DNA of 64,000 bases from CBDCZY01 sp965224745. GTDB taxonomy: Bacteria; Pseudomonadota; Gammaproteobacteria; Methylococcales; Methylomonadaceae. Under the pieces are notes generated by a model that did no database searches, had not been told where the DNA came from, and saw nothing but the letters and a program-made list of their open reading frames with translations. Shown piece by piece: positions 7,600-14,888 of the stretch. Position 1 is the first letter of the stretch. Every line of letters begins with the position of its first letter. The translations under genes and the position numbers were made by a program. The stretch is taken from NCBI GenBank assembly GCA_965224745.1, contig CBDCZY010000002.1, forward strand, positions 1,360,265-1,424,264, given 5' to 3'.

Positions 7600-7691
7600 C
7601 AATTGCATGCAGCTGACCGTAAAAAGCGTCACTTTTTTTGCTGAGGCAAAAAATGCGCCTCTTTTTACGTCAGCTGATACAGGCGTTATGT
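7594..7691 (+). other. attC recombination site 7
   Basis: AGCTAAC (7594-7600) and GTTATGT (7685-7691) flank GCAGCTGACCGTAAAAAGCG and its complement; common array type. Confidence 0.9.
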
Positions 7692-7735
7692 CTAAAACAC
7701 CATTTTTGATATGAACGACTTAATTCCAATATCTG

Positions 7736-7769
7736 GTCAACTTTTATATCACAATGTGCTATAGTTGAC
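7736..7769 (+). promoter_or_regulatory. Extended -10 promoter flanked by inverted GTCAACT half-sites
   Basis: TGCTATAGT (7757-7765) is an extended -10 element just before the toxin ATG at 7772. Inverted half-sites GTCAACT (7736-7742) and AGTTGAC (7763-7769) frame the promoter, as expected for autoregulation by the downstream Xre antitoxin. Confidence 0.65.
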
Positions 7770-7771
7770 TC

Positions 7772-8146
7772 ATGAAGAGATTGTCCACTAAATGGTTCAA
7801 AAAATGGTCGAAGAAAGTTAAGCTAACAAATGATGACTTACTCGAAGCTATCAGTGATCTAGAAGATGGATTATCTACTACAGATTTAGGGAGTCATTTG
7901 TTTAAGGTTCGAGTTAAAAGAGAGCACAGCGGAAAAAGTTCAGGGTTTAGAACAATTATTGTTTATCAAGAAAATGAGAAAGCAATTTTCCTATATGGGT
8001 TTGGAAAAAATGAAAAAGAGAATATTGATAAATCTGAATTGCAATACTTCAAGAAACTAGGTGATGATCTTTTAGCTTTGAATCCAGAGCAACTCGAAGA
8101 ATCTATCGGGCAAAAAATACTATTTGATCTAGAGGAAGAGGAATGA
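7772..8146 (+). CDS. RelE/HigB-like toxin
   Basis: A 124-residue protein of the RelE/HigB-related group that pairs with Xre antitoxins. The N-terminus LSTKWFKKWSKKVKLTNDDL, the central LGSHLFKVRVKREHSGKSSG, RTIIVYQEN, and the FLYGFGKNEKENI segment give the family pattern. The basic GKSSG stretch corresponds to the KGKSGG loop of HigB2 at 4888, so the two toxins are distant relatives. The C-terminal acidic tail (DLEEEE) is somewhat long. Its stop overlaps the antitoxin start (ATGA), giving translational coupling. Expected activity is ribosome-dependent mRNA cleavage, inferred from family. Confidence 0.83.
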   Translation: MKRLSTKWFKKWSKKVKLTNDDLLEAISDLEDGLSTTDLGSHLFKVRVKREHSGKSSGFRTIIVYQENEKAIFLYGFGKNEKENIDKSELQYFKKLGDDLLALNPEQLEESIGQKILFDLEEEE

Positions 8147-8463
8147 GAGAGTCTATAAAGAATTCAATTGGTGAGACAGTTCAAGACATGATGAACTCTG
8201 GAATAAAGGTCTCCTTTACAAAAAAAGAGCTTGATTTGTTGGGTGTGGAAATACCCGATGTTCAACTCACAACAGATCAGATCATAGCTATTAGAAAACA
8301 AATGAACCTTAGCCAGACGGTGTTTGCTAAAGTGTTAAATGTAAGCGCATCTTCAATAAGACAGTGGGAGCAAGGGAAAAGAAAGCCAAGTGGTTCTACC
8401 AAAATTTTACTTGAACTCCTTGAAAAATCTCCTCATCTTCTCGATTATAGGCTTAGTGCATAA
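8143..8463 (+). CDS. Xre-family antitoxin
   Basis: A 106-residue antitoxin with a C-terminal helix-turn-helix: IRKQMNLSQTVFAKVLNVS followed by SIRQWEQGKRKPSGS, matching the pattern of HigA2 at 5186. The N-terminal half (about 1-50) would contact the toxin. ATG at 8143 overlaps the toxin stop by four bases. It probably binds the inverted GTCAACT sites at 7736-7769. Confidence 0.85.
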   Translation: MRESIKNSIGETVQDMMNSGIKVSFTKKELDLLGVEIPDVQLTTDQIIAIRKQMNLSQTVFAKVLNVSASSIRQWEQGKRKPSGSTKILLELLEKSPHLLDYRLSA

Positions 8464-8472
8464 TGATAAAAG

Positions 8473-8589
8473 ACATAACCAGGCGTTGCAGCTGACCCAA
8501 AAAGCGTCCTTTGTTTTGTGCATTCCGCTGCGCTTCATTGTTGCACAAAACAAAGGCCACTTTTTGGGCATCTGAACTTAGCGTTATGC
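8473..8589 (+). other. attC recombination site 8
   Basis: ACATAAC (8473-8479) and GTTATGC (8583-8589). The stem is almost base-for-base that of attC 6 although the cassettes are unrelated. Confidence 0.88.
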
Positions 8590-8610
8590 GCAATAAGATA
8601 AAAAGATAGA

Positions 8611-8967
8611 ATGAATAAATATCTTAACGAAGTTAAACAGTCTTTAGCTGATGCTTCTGAAAAAGCAAAAGACGGCTCTATGCCTCTGCATAATTTATAT
8701 ATGATTGCACCAATTTTATATATGGATAAACATAATTCTAATAACGAGCAACTGTTTCAAGAGATGATAGATGCCAATGATGAACAAGTAAAAAGAGACT
8801 GGTCGCTTGATGACAAATCAAAAGAAGCATACAAGTTTCACTATGTATCGTCATATCTTTATTGTTTTGTTATTGCAGGAAAATTTGATGAATTTAAATA
8901 TGACCAAATCATGGAATATGTATGCACAAGAATGGAGTTATTCCCTAATGGCTATGATGGGTTGTAA
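8611..8967 (+). CDS. Small helical protein of unknown function
   Basis: A 118-residue single-gene cassette. The sequence is helix-rich and soluble (NKYLNEVKQSLADASEKAKD, LFQEMIDANDEQVKRDW) with a more hydrophobic middle (YKFHYVSSYLYCFVIAGKFD) and no membrane segment. No recognised family. ATG 8611 has AAGATAG a few bases upstream as a weak ribosome binding site. The reading frame ends four bases before the next attC, which supports it as a true cassette gene. Confidence 0.65.
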   Translation: MNKYLNEVKQSLADASEKAKDGSMPLHNLYMIAPILYMDKHNSNNEQLFQEMIDANDEQVKRDWSLDDKSKEAYKFHYVSSYLYCFVIAGKFDEFKYDQIMEYVCTRMELFPNGYDGL

Positions 8968-8970
8968 AGC

Positions 8971-9048
8971 GCATAACAAGTCACTGCAGTTGACCAATAA
9001 TACGCCGCTTCGCTCTGTATTATGGTCAACTGAGTTCAAACGTTAGCC
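8971..9048 (+). other. attC recombination site 9 (short)
   Basis: GCATAAC (8971-8977) and GTTAGCC (9042-9048) surround short arms CAGTTGACCAATAATAC and GTATTATGGTCAACTG. At 78 bp it is one of the shortest sites in the array. Confidence 0.88.
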
Positions 9049-9708
9049 TACAGAAATTTAGAGTAATTTCTTTGTAAATTATTCAGAAACTGAAAGGTAA
9101 TTTTGCTTCTCCTTTTGTGCTTATCTCCAGCTTTCAGCACTTTGAAAATTTGGGTAGGAAGTAACAGGGTTAATCAATCAATTATCGGAAATTATTATTG
9201 CTGTTTAAAGCCAAAGTGCATTCCTGTCTGGGCTATCTCAATAAATAAAGGTATCAAATTCCATAGATTCGAGGGGCTAATAAAGACTTATTAATTTTCA
9301 CAGGAATGCTCCAAAAGTGATTAGCTAAAAACCCTGTTACAGTGAAAGCATTTGAAAAAAAGAAGGACTTCGTACTTATCGCCAATTTAGCCATTTCTAA
9401 GGTTTGGGTTGGCGGTAACATAGCTGGGGTATCTCAATAATCAATTCATTCTTAATATTAAAGGCAGTAATGTATAGAGGGCTTTAGTATTGTTGTAAAT
9501 CTTTCTTATGCTCTAAACCTTGCAATCAGTATTTTTTTGAAAAACAGCTCTAATAGTAAAGAGCAACTCAGAAATAGAACTCAAACCAAAATTGGCAAAG
9601 TTTTAAAAAAAGTTCAGTAGCTTATCGGCTATGTTACAGTAAGAGCATCTAATGCACTTATGCAAAGACAGAGATACAAATAAAAACTAACAACTAACAA
9701 TTGCCCTA
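9049..9708. other. Cassette without an evident protein gene
   Basis: About 660 bp between attC 9 and attC 10. The only reading frame of note (63 codons, 9103-9294) has no ribosome binding site or recognisable sequence and was not accepted. The region holds nested inverted repeats (9161-9340) and two similar GGSTATCTCAATAA segments near 9231 and 9428. It may carry a structured RNA or only regulatory DNA. Confidence 0.55.
9161..9340. repeat. Two nested inverted repeats in the gene-less cassette
   Basis: Outer arms GTAACAGGGT (9161-9170) and ACCCTGTTAC (9331-9340) enclose inner arms GCATTCCTGT (9218-9227) and ACAGGAATGC (9300-9309). All four arms are perfect 10-mers, and the nesting would let transcript or DNA fold into a two-tier stem. 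Confidence 0.65.
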
Positions 9709-9806
9709 GGCTAACAATCGCATCCAGCTGACCGTAATAAGCGTCATTTTTTTTGCTGAGGCAAAAAAACCGCCCCTTATTACGTCAGCTGATGCGGGCG
9801 TTATAT
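9709..9806 (+). other. attC recombination site 10
   Basis: GGCTAAC (9709-9715) and GTTATAT (9800-9806) flank CCAGCTGACCGTAATAAGCG and its complement. Confidence 0.88.
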
Positions 9807-9830
9807 GTAAAACCTGTATCTAAAATATGA

Positions 9831-10322
9831 ATGAGTATAGAAATTATAAAAGCTAATTACTTGAACGAGAAGCATGCTGAGGAAATAGTTTTTTTGATGG
9901 ATTCCTATGCATCTGATCCTATGGGTGGTGGAAAACCGCTAACTGAGGTGGTTAAAAATAATATTGCCAAAGAATTATCAAAACTTCCTTATGCATTTAG
10001 CATTATTAGTTATGTTGGCGGCAGTGCAGCTGGTTTAGTAAACTGTTTTGAACAGTTTTCTACATTTTCTTGCAAACCACTAATAAATATTCACGATATA
10101 ATTATTTTGAAACAATATAGAGGTAATGGCCTTAGCCAAAAAATGCTAGAGAGGGTTGAAGATATTGCAATTTCCAAAGGTTGTTGCAAACTCACATTAG
10201 AAGTTTTAGAAGGAAATCAAATTGCAAGGTCGTCATATAATAAGTTTGGATTTTCTGATTACGAGCTTGACCCCAAGATGGGTAAAGCATTATTTTGGCA
10301 AAAAATATTGAGTAATGCATGA
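9831..10322 (+). CDS. GNAT acetyltransferase
   Basis: A 163-residue N-acetyltransferase. The acetyl-CoA binding motif is IIILKQYRGNGLSQKMLERV (about 91-110), followed by CCKLTLEVLEGNQIARSSYN and KFGFSDYEL, the typical GNAT C-terminal strand-helix-strand. The N-terminal region (EEIVFLMDSYASDPMGGGKP) resembles the group of GNATs with a glycine-rich acceptor loop. Substrate unknown. The stop at 10320-10322 runs into the remnant of an attC (10321-10335), so the acetyltransferase now shares a cassette with the two following genes. Confidence 0.85.
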   Translation: MSIEIIKANYLNEKHAEEIVFLMDSYASDPMGGGKPLTEVVKNNIAKELSKLPYAFSIISYVGGSAAGLVNCFEQFSTFSCKPLINIHDIIILKQYRGNGLSQKMLERVEDIAISKGCCKLTLEVLEGNQIARSSYNKFGFSDYELDPKMGKALFWQKILSNA

Positions 10323-10335
10323 CAATTGCATTAGG
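10321..10335 (+). other. Probable deleted attC (cassette fusion scar)
   Basis: GACAATTGCATTAGG joins what looks like the left shoulder of an attC (AACAATTGCAT in attC 7) directly to a right core (GTTAGG-like TTAGG). The intervening stem, normally 60-100 bp, is absent. The 10342 gene starts seven bases later. This suggests an internal attC deletion that fused two cassettes into one unit. Confidence 0.45.
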
Positions 10336-10341
10336 TAACAA

Positions 10342-10581
10342 ATGAGTCCTACTGTCTTTAGAGAAGATGGATATAGATTTTTCTTTTTTTCAAGAGAAGA
10401 AGAGCGAATGCATGTTCATGTAGTGTCAGGAGATGGAGAAGCAAAATTCTGGCTAAAACCAGAAATTGAGCTCGCAAAGAACTATAATCATTCAAGAAAA
10501 CAACTTAAAGAAATCGAATTACTAGTAGAGGTTCACTATAATGAGCTCATTAGCGCATGGCAACAGCACTTTAGCTGTTGA
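10342..10581 (+). CDS. DUF4160-family protein
   Basis: A 79-residue protein with the DUF4160 pattern: FREDGYRFFFFSREEERMHV followed by HVVSGDGEAKFWLKPEIELA and a C-terminal helix. Genes of this family are commonly paired with a DUF2442 gene, as here: the next gene starts 41 bases before this one ends, in another frame. The pair has been proposed to act as a toxin-antitoxin or regulatory module, but I know of no firm biochemical role. Tight overlap argues that both are translated together. Confidence 0.75.
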   Translation: MSPTVFREDGYRFFFFSREEERMHVHVVSGDGEAKFWLKPEIELAKNYNHSRKQLKEIELLVEVHYNELISAWQQHFSC

Positions 10582-10807
10582 GGTCACAAATATTTCAACG
10601 CATGGAATATGGCTCTTAACCCATAAAAAAGAGCTATTCATGTCATATGAATATTTTCCTTGGTTTAAAAACCAAGCTATTAAATCAATCATCAACGTAG
10701 AAGAGCAGTCTACCGGTCATTATTATTGGCCTGATATTGATGTCGATTTAACAGAAGAGATTATCGAATATCCAGAAAGGTTTCCGCTTAAGGCAAAAAA
10801 CATATAA
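10541..10807 (+). CDS. DUF2442-family protein
   Basis: An 88-residue protein with the DUF2442 pattern: ISTHGIWLLTHKKELFMSYE, then YFPWFKNQAIKSI and a hydrophobic-acidic tail HYYWPDIDVDLTEEIIEYPE. It overlaps the DUF4160 gene by 41 bases. In this family the protein is small and often encoded beside DUF4160 on plasmids and in cassette arrays. Function uncertain. The stop lies in the outer core of the next attC. Confidence 0.78.
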   Translation: MSSLAHGNSTLAVEVTNISTHGIWLLTHKKELFMSYEYFPWFKNQAIKSIINVEEQSTGHYYWPDIDVDLTEEIIEYPERFPLKAKNI

Positions 10808-10891
10808 CCAATGCATCCAGCTGACTGCCAAAAGCTCCGTTCCGCTATCGCTCCACTCCGCTTTTGGAAGCATCTGATGCAGGCGTTATAC
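10802..10891 (+). other. attC recombination site 11
   Basis: ATATAAC (10802-10808) and GTTATAC (10885-10891) flank GCATCCAGCTGACTGCCAAA and a diverged complement; the central part (GCTCCGTTCCGCTATCGC) is GC-rich. Confidence 0.85.
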
Positions 10892-10937
10892 CCCCAAGGT
10901 AATAAAAGTACGCGAAAGTACTTTTATTACCTTGGGG
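10892..10937. terminator. Perfect 20-bp stem hairpin at the start of a cassette
   Basis: CCCCAAGGTAATAAAAGTAC is followed by the 6-base loop GCGAAA and its exact complement. The hairpin starts immediately after the attC core. There is no classic T-tract, so a factor-independent terminator is only one reading; a folded single-strand recombination substrate or an RNA leader are others. Confidence 0.5.
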
Positions 10938-11186
10938 TGGTTGGGTCTTCCTTTGTTTCGTAATCAAGGCTTCACGTAAACTAAGGTTTGTCCATTTCCA
11001 ACCCTGGTTTTAAAATGTTAGTGTGTTTTGTACAAACAAGCATGGTCTTCATAGGTTTGTCGTAATAATCGCTTTCAGACACATTGCAGTTAGCAGCTGT
11101 ACATTTGTCAATCAATACGGTTGGTTTTACTAGCGCTCCCATCAACAGTCGGTATCGAGCGTTTAGGGTTTATTCAATTGTTTGTG
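10938..11186. other. Remainder of a short cassette without an evident gene
   Basis: About 250 bp between the hairpin and attC 12. No credible reading frame on either strand; the frame at 11084-11275 reads through the attC and was dismissed. Together with the hairpin this is the second gene-less cassette on the + strand. Confidence 0.5.
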
Positions 11187-11272
11187 GTATAACAAACTTA
11201 TGCACCGGACGCCAAACAGAGGTGCTTTTTCTTTCGGGCGCTTCTGTGGCGCCTGTGATAAGAGCGTTATGC
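11187..11272 (+). other. attC recombination site 12
   Basis: GTATAAC (11187-11193) and GTTATGC (11266-11272) enclose a diverged stem (CTTATGCACCGGACGCC with GGCGCCTGTGATAAG). Sequence class differs from its neighbours. Confidence 0.8.
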
Positions 11273-11283
11273 TAAAGAGCCTA

Positions 11284-11336
11284 GTTCACTAGTTGTGAAT
11301 GTTTATAAATAGTGCTATAGTTCACCTTGAGTGAAC
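11284..11336 (+). promoter_or_regulatory. Promoter with two operator palindromes for higBA
   Basis: TTGTGA (11293-11298) and extended -10 TGCTATAGT (TATAGT 11316-11321) have 17-bp spacing. GTTCAC-N5-GTGAA(C) palindromes occur at 11284-11300 and 11320-11336, 36 bp apart, one over the -35 and one over the start region. They are the likely binding sites of the downstream HigA-type repressor. Confidence 0.78.
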
Positions 11337-11350
11337 AAAAAGAACTGGTT

Positions 11351-11665
11351 ATGCACGTAATATCGAGAAAACCTTTTAATGATGCGGCTAAACTTTACCC
11401 AAATGATAGAGTAGCAATTGAAACGACATACAAGCTGCTTAGGAATGGCACTTTCAGTAATCCTAATGAACTGAAGTCTATTTTTCCCAGCTTGGATAAC
11501 TTCAAATACAAAGACAAGTGGTGGGTAATAAATATAGGTGGAAATAATTTACGCTTAATTGCTTTTATTGAGTTTCGTGATAATCGGATGTATGTGAGGC
11601 ACATAACGACACATACAGAATATGACAAGTTGTGTGACAAATATGCAAAGGAGCCAAAAAAATGA
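11351..11665 (+). CDS. higB: HigB toxin (mRNA interferase)
   Basis: The ATG at 11351 gives a 104-residue protein that matches E. coli HigB in layout: MHVISRKPFNDAAKLYPND, then SIFPSLDNFKYKDKWWVINI, GGNNLRLIAFIEF and YVRHITTHTEYDKLC. A TTG eight codons upstream (11327) is in frame but lies inside the promoter/operator, so I prefer the ATG. HigB binds the ribosome and cleaves translated mRNA. The gene overlaps higA by four bases (ATGA). It belongs to a different family branch from the HigB2-like toxin at 4888. Confidence 0.93.
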   Translation: MHVISRKPFNDAAKLYPNDRVAIETTYKLLRNGTFSNPNELKSIFPSLDNFKYKDKWWVINIGGNNLRLIAFIEFRDNRMYVRHITTHTEYDKLCDKYAKEPKK

Positions 11666-12087
11666 ACTTCTTAGAAGTTAAAAAACAGGCAAATGATTTA
11701 TTTTCTAATGCAGGCTTTCTCGTCCATATTCAAAATAAAGAGGAATATCAGTTAGCTCTGTCATTAATGGATGAATTAATTGAAGAATATACAGTGTATA
11801 AGCAACTTATTGAAGTTCTTTCAAGTTCAATTGAAGAATGGGAGAACTCATCAACAGAATTTTCAGAGTTTAATAGCCAAATAAAGCAGATTGATAATGG
11901 AGTTGCCGTTTTACGAACACTGATGGAGCAATATGAATTGAAAACAAATGACTTCAAAGATGAAATTGGTGGTAAAAGTATGGTTTCTATGATTTTGAGT
12001 GGTTCCCGTAAGCTATCACGGGGGCATATACAGGCTCTTTCGAGTCGCTTTCATATAAGTCCATCGCTATTTTTTGAACAAGTATAA
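11662..12087 (+). CDS. higA: HigA antitoxin (Xre family)
   Basis: A 141-residue antitoxin resembling E. coli HigA in length and sequence: YQLALSLMDELIEE, then SIEEWENSSTEFSEFN, GVAVLRTLMEQYELK, and the DNA-binding helices IGGKSMVSMILSGSRKLSRG ending SRFHISPSLFFEQ. It neutralises HigB and, by analogy, represses the promoter at 11284-11336. The stop codon lies within the outer core of an attC (12082-12088) that is now cut by an IS110 element. Confidence 0.93.
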   Translation: MNFLEVKKQANDLFSNAGFLVHIQNKEEYQLALSLMDELIEEYTVYKQLIEVLSSSIEEWENSSTEFSEFNSQIKQIDNGVAVLRTLMEQYELKTNDFKDEIGGKSMVSMILSGSRKLSRGHIQALSSRFHISPSLFFEQV

Positions 12088-12090
12088 CAA
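12082..12090 (+). other. Left half of an attC interrupted by an IS110 element
   Basis: GTATAAC (12082-12088) plus AA, then the sequence departs from any attC (GTGACTATGG). The matching remainder of the site is found reversed at 23375-23468. Joined, they read GTATAACAATCGCATCCAGC and continue as a normal attC. Confidence 0.7.
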
Positions 12091-12480
12091 GTGACTATGG
12101 TGTCAAATAGTAATTATTAAGCATGATTCACCTCCCATTTGACGCCGTCTCGAAGCATAGAATTGAGTATCACAATCATCTTTCTGACACAGGCAATAAG
12201 GGCAATTTTTTTAGGTTTTCCATCATCTACTAATTGCTCATATTTAGCTTTAAAAACAGGATTACATTGTATCGCTGACATCATGGCCATAAACATCACA
12301 GTACGGACTTGATAACGGCCACCACGAATTCTACGTTGTCCTTTATACGTGCCACTCTCTCGATTAAAAGGAGCAACACCGACTAAAGCAGCGGCTTCTT
12401 TGCTACTCATGGAACCGAGTTCTGGCATGTCAGCTAACAAACTAAAAGCCACGACATTTCCGATGCCAGGCATACTTTGT
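12091..12480 (-). pseudogene. IS110-family transposase, C-terminal part and element end
   Basis: The - strand frame 12474-12117 encodes the C-terminal 118 residues of an IS110 recombinase. It starts MPGIGNVVAFSLLADMPELG and continues with AALVGVAPFNRESG, the Transposase_20 region with its serine in RESGTYKG. The N-terminal domain is not here: the frame is cut at 12481 by an IS21 element. The missing half lies at 23674-24269, and joining the two at the shared 6-mer restores LQSMPGIG in frame (317 residues, normal for the family). Positions 12091-12116 are the element's short non-coding end inside the attC. Confidence 0.85.
12475..12480. repeat. Target-site duplication CTTTGT of the IS21 insertion (one side)
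   Basis: CTTTGT (12475-12480) is the reverse complement of ACAAAG at 24264-24269. The two flank different IS21 copies today but belong to one insertion event in the IS110 transposase. Confidence 0.75.
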
Positions 12481-12548
12481 TGTCTCGCGTCAATTACTTT
12501 GTCCGGTTTGGCGACAATTATGATGGCCGGTTGAGTGTTTAAGGTTTT

Positions 12549-13286
12549 TTATGATTTTTTCTGATGTTTCCTCCTGTAACTGTTGCCGTCGATTTCAAGA
12601 ATCGTGGCATGATGGATAATGCGGTCAATGGCGGCTACGGTCATTAATGTATCCGGGAATATCTGATCCCAGTGACTGAATGGCTGGTTTGATGTGATGA
12701 TCAAGCTGCCACTTTCATAACGATGAGCAATAAACTCAAACAGGACCTGGGTTTCTGAATCCGTTTTTTTAACATAACCAATATCATCGATAATGAGTAC
12801 ACGATATTTATCCAGTCGACTCATCACAGCCATTAAATCCAGCTCTTTTTTGGCCTGCTGCAGTAATTGCACCAGTGCGGTGGCAGCCAACCATTTTACC
12901 CGGATGCCTTGTTCGATAAGATGAAGCCCCAAAGCAGAAGCAATATGCGATTTACCGACACCGGAAGGGCCAATCAATAAAACATTATCTGCCTGTAGCG
13001 CCCACTGGGTATTATCGCGCAGCCCAATCACTTTCTTTTGAATGGTTTCCGGTAATTCATCAAAGCCTAAGGTGGCAAAACTTTTGCCCCGGGGTAATTT
13101 GGCTTCTTTGGTCCAGTTGCAAACTCGCGTTTCAAAGCGCCGTGCAATTTCATTTTCACACAGTTTAGACAGGTATTGGCTATAGCCCCATGCCTGTTTT
13201 GTGGCCTGTTCCTGATAAGCTTCATAATATTGCCAAAAAGCCAGCAAGCGAAGTTCTTTTAACATCATTGGCAAACCATCACTCAC
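12549..13286 (-). CDS. istB: IS21 helper ATPase IstB
   Basis: A 245-residue AAA+ ATPase that assists IstA in transposition, related to DnaA/DnaC. Walker A is LLIGPSGVGKSHIASALG (about 103-120), Walker B is RVLIIDDIGYV (about 160-170), and the sensor region is SLIITSNQPFSHW. The C-terminus DGNSYRRKHQKK is the usual one, so this copy is intact, unlike the copy at 25872. Its start overlaps istA's end by eight bases. Confidence 0.95.
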   Translation of the reverse strand: MSDGLPMMLKELRLLAFWQYYEAYQEQATKQAWGYSQYLSKLCENEIARRFETRVCNWTKEAKLPRGKSFATLGFDELPETIQKKVIGLRDNTQWALQADNVLLIGPSGVGKSHIASALGLHLIEQGIRVKWLAATALVQLLQQAKKELDLMAVMSRLDKYRVLIIDDIGYVKKTDSETQVLFEFIAHRYESGSLIITSNQPFSHWDQIFPDTLMTVAAIDRIIHHATILEIDGNSYRRKHQKKS

Positions 13287-14790
13287 AGCACACCTCCTGT
13301 CTCATCCACTGACCGGTCAGTAGTTGATCATAGTCAGCAACCTGGTGTTGGCGTAGCGGTATCGGTGGCGGTGTACTGTGTTGTAAATACCTTGCCTGCA
13401 GGGATGTTAAATCGGGCAAGGCACCTTGTTCTGCCTGTCGCATTAGCTCAGTTGCCAGGGCACTTTCGCAATCATAATCATAGGCAAAGCGTAAAACAGC
13501 AACCATCCACTTGCATGCTTCTTGCGGTGTAAACTGTTTCTCTGCCTGCTTCCATAAAGCCCGATATTGCGTGTTAGGCAAAATATTATCGCGAAACTGT
13601 GAGAAGCGGAAGGCTTGTGGTTTGGCTGCCAGAGAATGAATGATATGCCGGTAATCTATTCGTCGCGCTCGGCCGGTGGGCGTTGTTGGATAAATCCGAG
13701 GCAGATTGATCACCCGAGTTTGGCCAACAAAGCAGACCAAACGATCATGGTAGAGATGCACCCTGACGCTTTCACCGATAAGGCGTGAAGGGACGGTATA
13801 CAATGCGCGTTTTACAGCAATGGTACTGCTGGTGGTGACTTTTACCGACAGCTCAGCATAATCAACAAATCGGTGTTTGGGTAAGGCTAACAGGGTTTTG
13901 TGCTCTTCGGCCAACCTGCCTTTGCATCGTCTGTTCAGTTTGTCGACAATGTGTTCAAGAAACTCTCGATAAGCACGGAGTGTAGAAAAATCATTCGAAC
14001 CGCGTAACTTTATGGCTTGATCAATGCGACGTTTTAATGAGCCATGCGGTGCTTCAATGGCGCCATTTTCATGACTAATGCCCAGATTATTGGTGGTGGG
14101 CCGCATGCCATAATGCTTACATAAATCATGATAGTCTTCCGTCAGTCGCTGTTTTTCTACGTTATTGACGTAAGCCGCACTGAGGCTGTCTGTACGATGT
14201 TCCTTTGGTGAACCGCCTAAGGTGTGTAATGCACTTTGTAAGCCGTCAGCCAGTGCACTGTAGCTTTCTCCGCCCTGAATAACATGGACATGACGCCAAC
14301 CACTAAAAGCCAGGCGAAACTGGTACAGTAAATGTGCGAACGCCTTCCCGTCTATCGTAATGACGGTATTGGGGTGCGTAAAATCAGATAGTCCCTGATG
14401 ACCCGCAGGTACCGACTGACGAAACATGACTTCTTTGTCCGGGCCTTGTGTGGCCTGCCAGTGTTTAACACGTCTTTGCAGTGTCCGAAGGTATTTCTCT
14501 GGATACTTTCCCGGATGCTGCTCATCCAGATGCTCCCACAGGGTAATGCCAGTTAAGGACGATTCATCTTCTAATAACGGAACCAGTTCTGAGTCCCATA
14601 CGGCTTCTAATGGATCTTTGCGCGTTCGCCACTTTCGTTCTTTGTGTTCAGCTCTTTCACCTTTTTCGATCCGGCAACCTGATCGAACACTGATGCCGGC
14701 TTTTGCTGCGGATGTCTCCTGCGTACAACCTGTCTGACGATTTTTCATATAACTATTTTCCTGTAATTGAGTGATGTGTTTACCGGACAA
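13279..14790 (-). CDS. istA: IS21 transposase IstA
   Basis: A DDE transposase with an N-terminal helix-turn-helix (ETSAAKAGISVRSGCRIEKG) and a retroviral-integrase-like core: TITIDG-type first Asp in VITIDGKAFAHLL, second Asp in HRTDSLSAAY, and Glu in SHENGAIEAPHGSLKRRI. The 503-residue frame starts at TTG 14790; the ATG at 14748 (MKNRQTGC) is the more likely start and keeps the helix-turn-helix. It overlaps istB by eight bases. It differs from the second copy by at least one residue (Thr here, Ile there, in MRPTTNNLG). Confidence 0.95.
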   Translation of the reverse strand: MSGKHITQLQENSYMKNRQTGCTQETSAAKAGISVRSGCRIEKGERAEHKERKWRTRKDPLEAVWDSELVPLLEDESSLTGITLWEHLDEQHPGKYPEKYLRTLQRRVKHWQATQGPDKEVMFRQSVPAGHQGLSDFTHPNTVITIDGKAFAHLLYQFRLAFSGWRHVHVIQGGESYSALADGLQSALHTLGGSPKEHRTDSLSAAYVNNVEKQRLTEDYHDLCKHYGMRPTTNNLGISHENGAIEAPHGSLKRRIDQAIKLRGSNDFSTLRAYREFLEHIVDKLNRRCKGRLAEEHKTLLALPKHRFVDYAELSVKVTTSSTIAVKRALYTVPSRLIGESVRVHLYHDRLVCFVGQTRVINLPRIYPTTPTGRARRIDYRHIIHSLAAKPQAFRFSQFRDNILPNTQYRALWKQAEKQFTPQEACKWMVAVLRFAYDYDCESALATELMRQAEQGALPDLTSLQARYLQHSTPPPIPLRQHQVADYDQLLTGQWMRQEVCCE

Positions 14791-14888
14791 GTCACTTCCT
14801 CCTAAGAGTAAAAAGTACTTATCAGTTTATACACTCAACCGGTCAAGATAATTGTCGTCTGACCGGACAGGTTAATTGTCGCCTAACA

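Larger units (their letters stand above)
12481..14888 (-). mobile_element. IS21-family insertion sequence, complete copy
   Basis: A 2408-bp element running from TGTCTCGCGTCAATTACTTT to AATTGTCGCCTAACA. Both ends begin TGT when read inward, and they align over more than 50 bases. Each end contains two repeats of the form CGACAATTA/GTCAATTA followed by CCGGT, the multiple terminal repeats typical of IS21. It carries istA and istB on the - strand. A second copy at 24270-26557 is inverted and agrees over 2288 bp, with one difference noticed (14093 versus 25065). Confidence 0.93.

Noticed and set aside
9103..9294. 63-codon frame in the gene-less cassette
   Set aside because: No ribosome binding site, no domain pattern, and it crosses both inner inverted-repeat arms.
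11084..11275. 63-codon frame before higBA
   Set aside because: It runs through the whole attC at 11187-11272, so it cannot be a normal cassette gene.
11327..11350. TTG start for higB eight codons upstream
   Set aside because: It lies in the operator just after the -10 element. The ATG at 11351 aligns with the usual HigB N-terminus.
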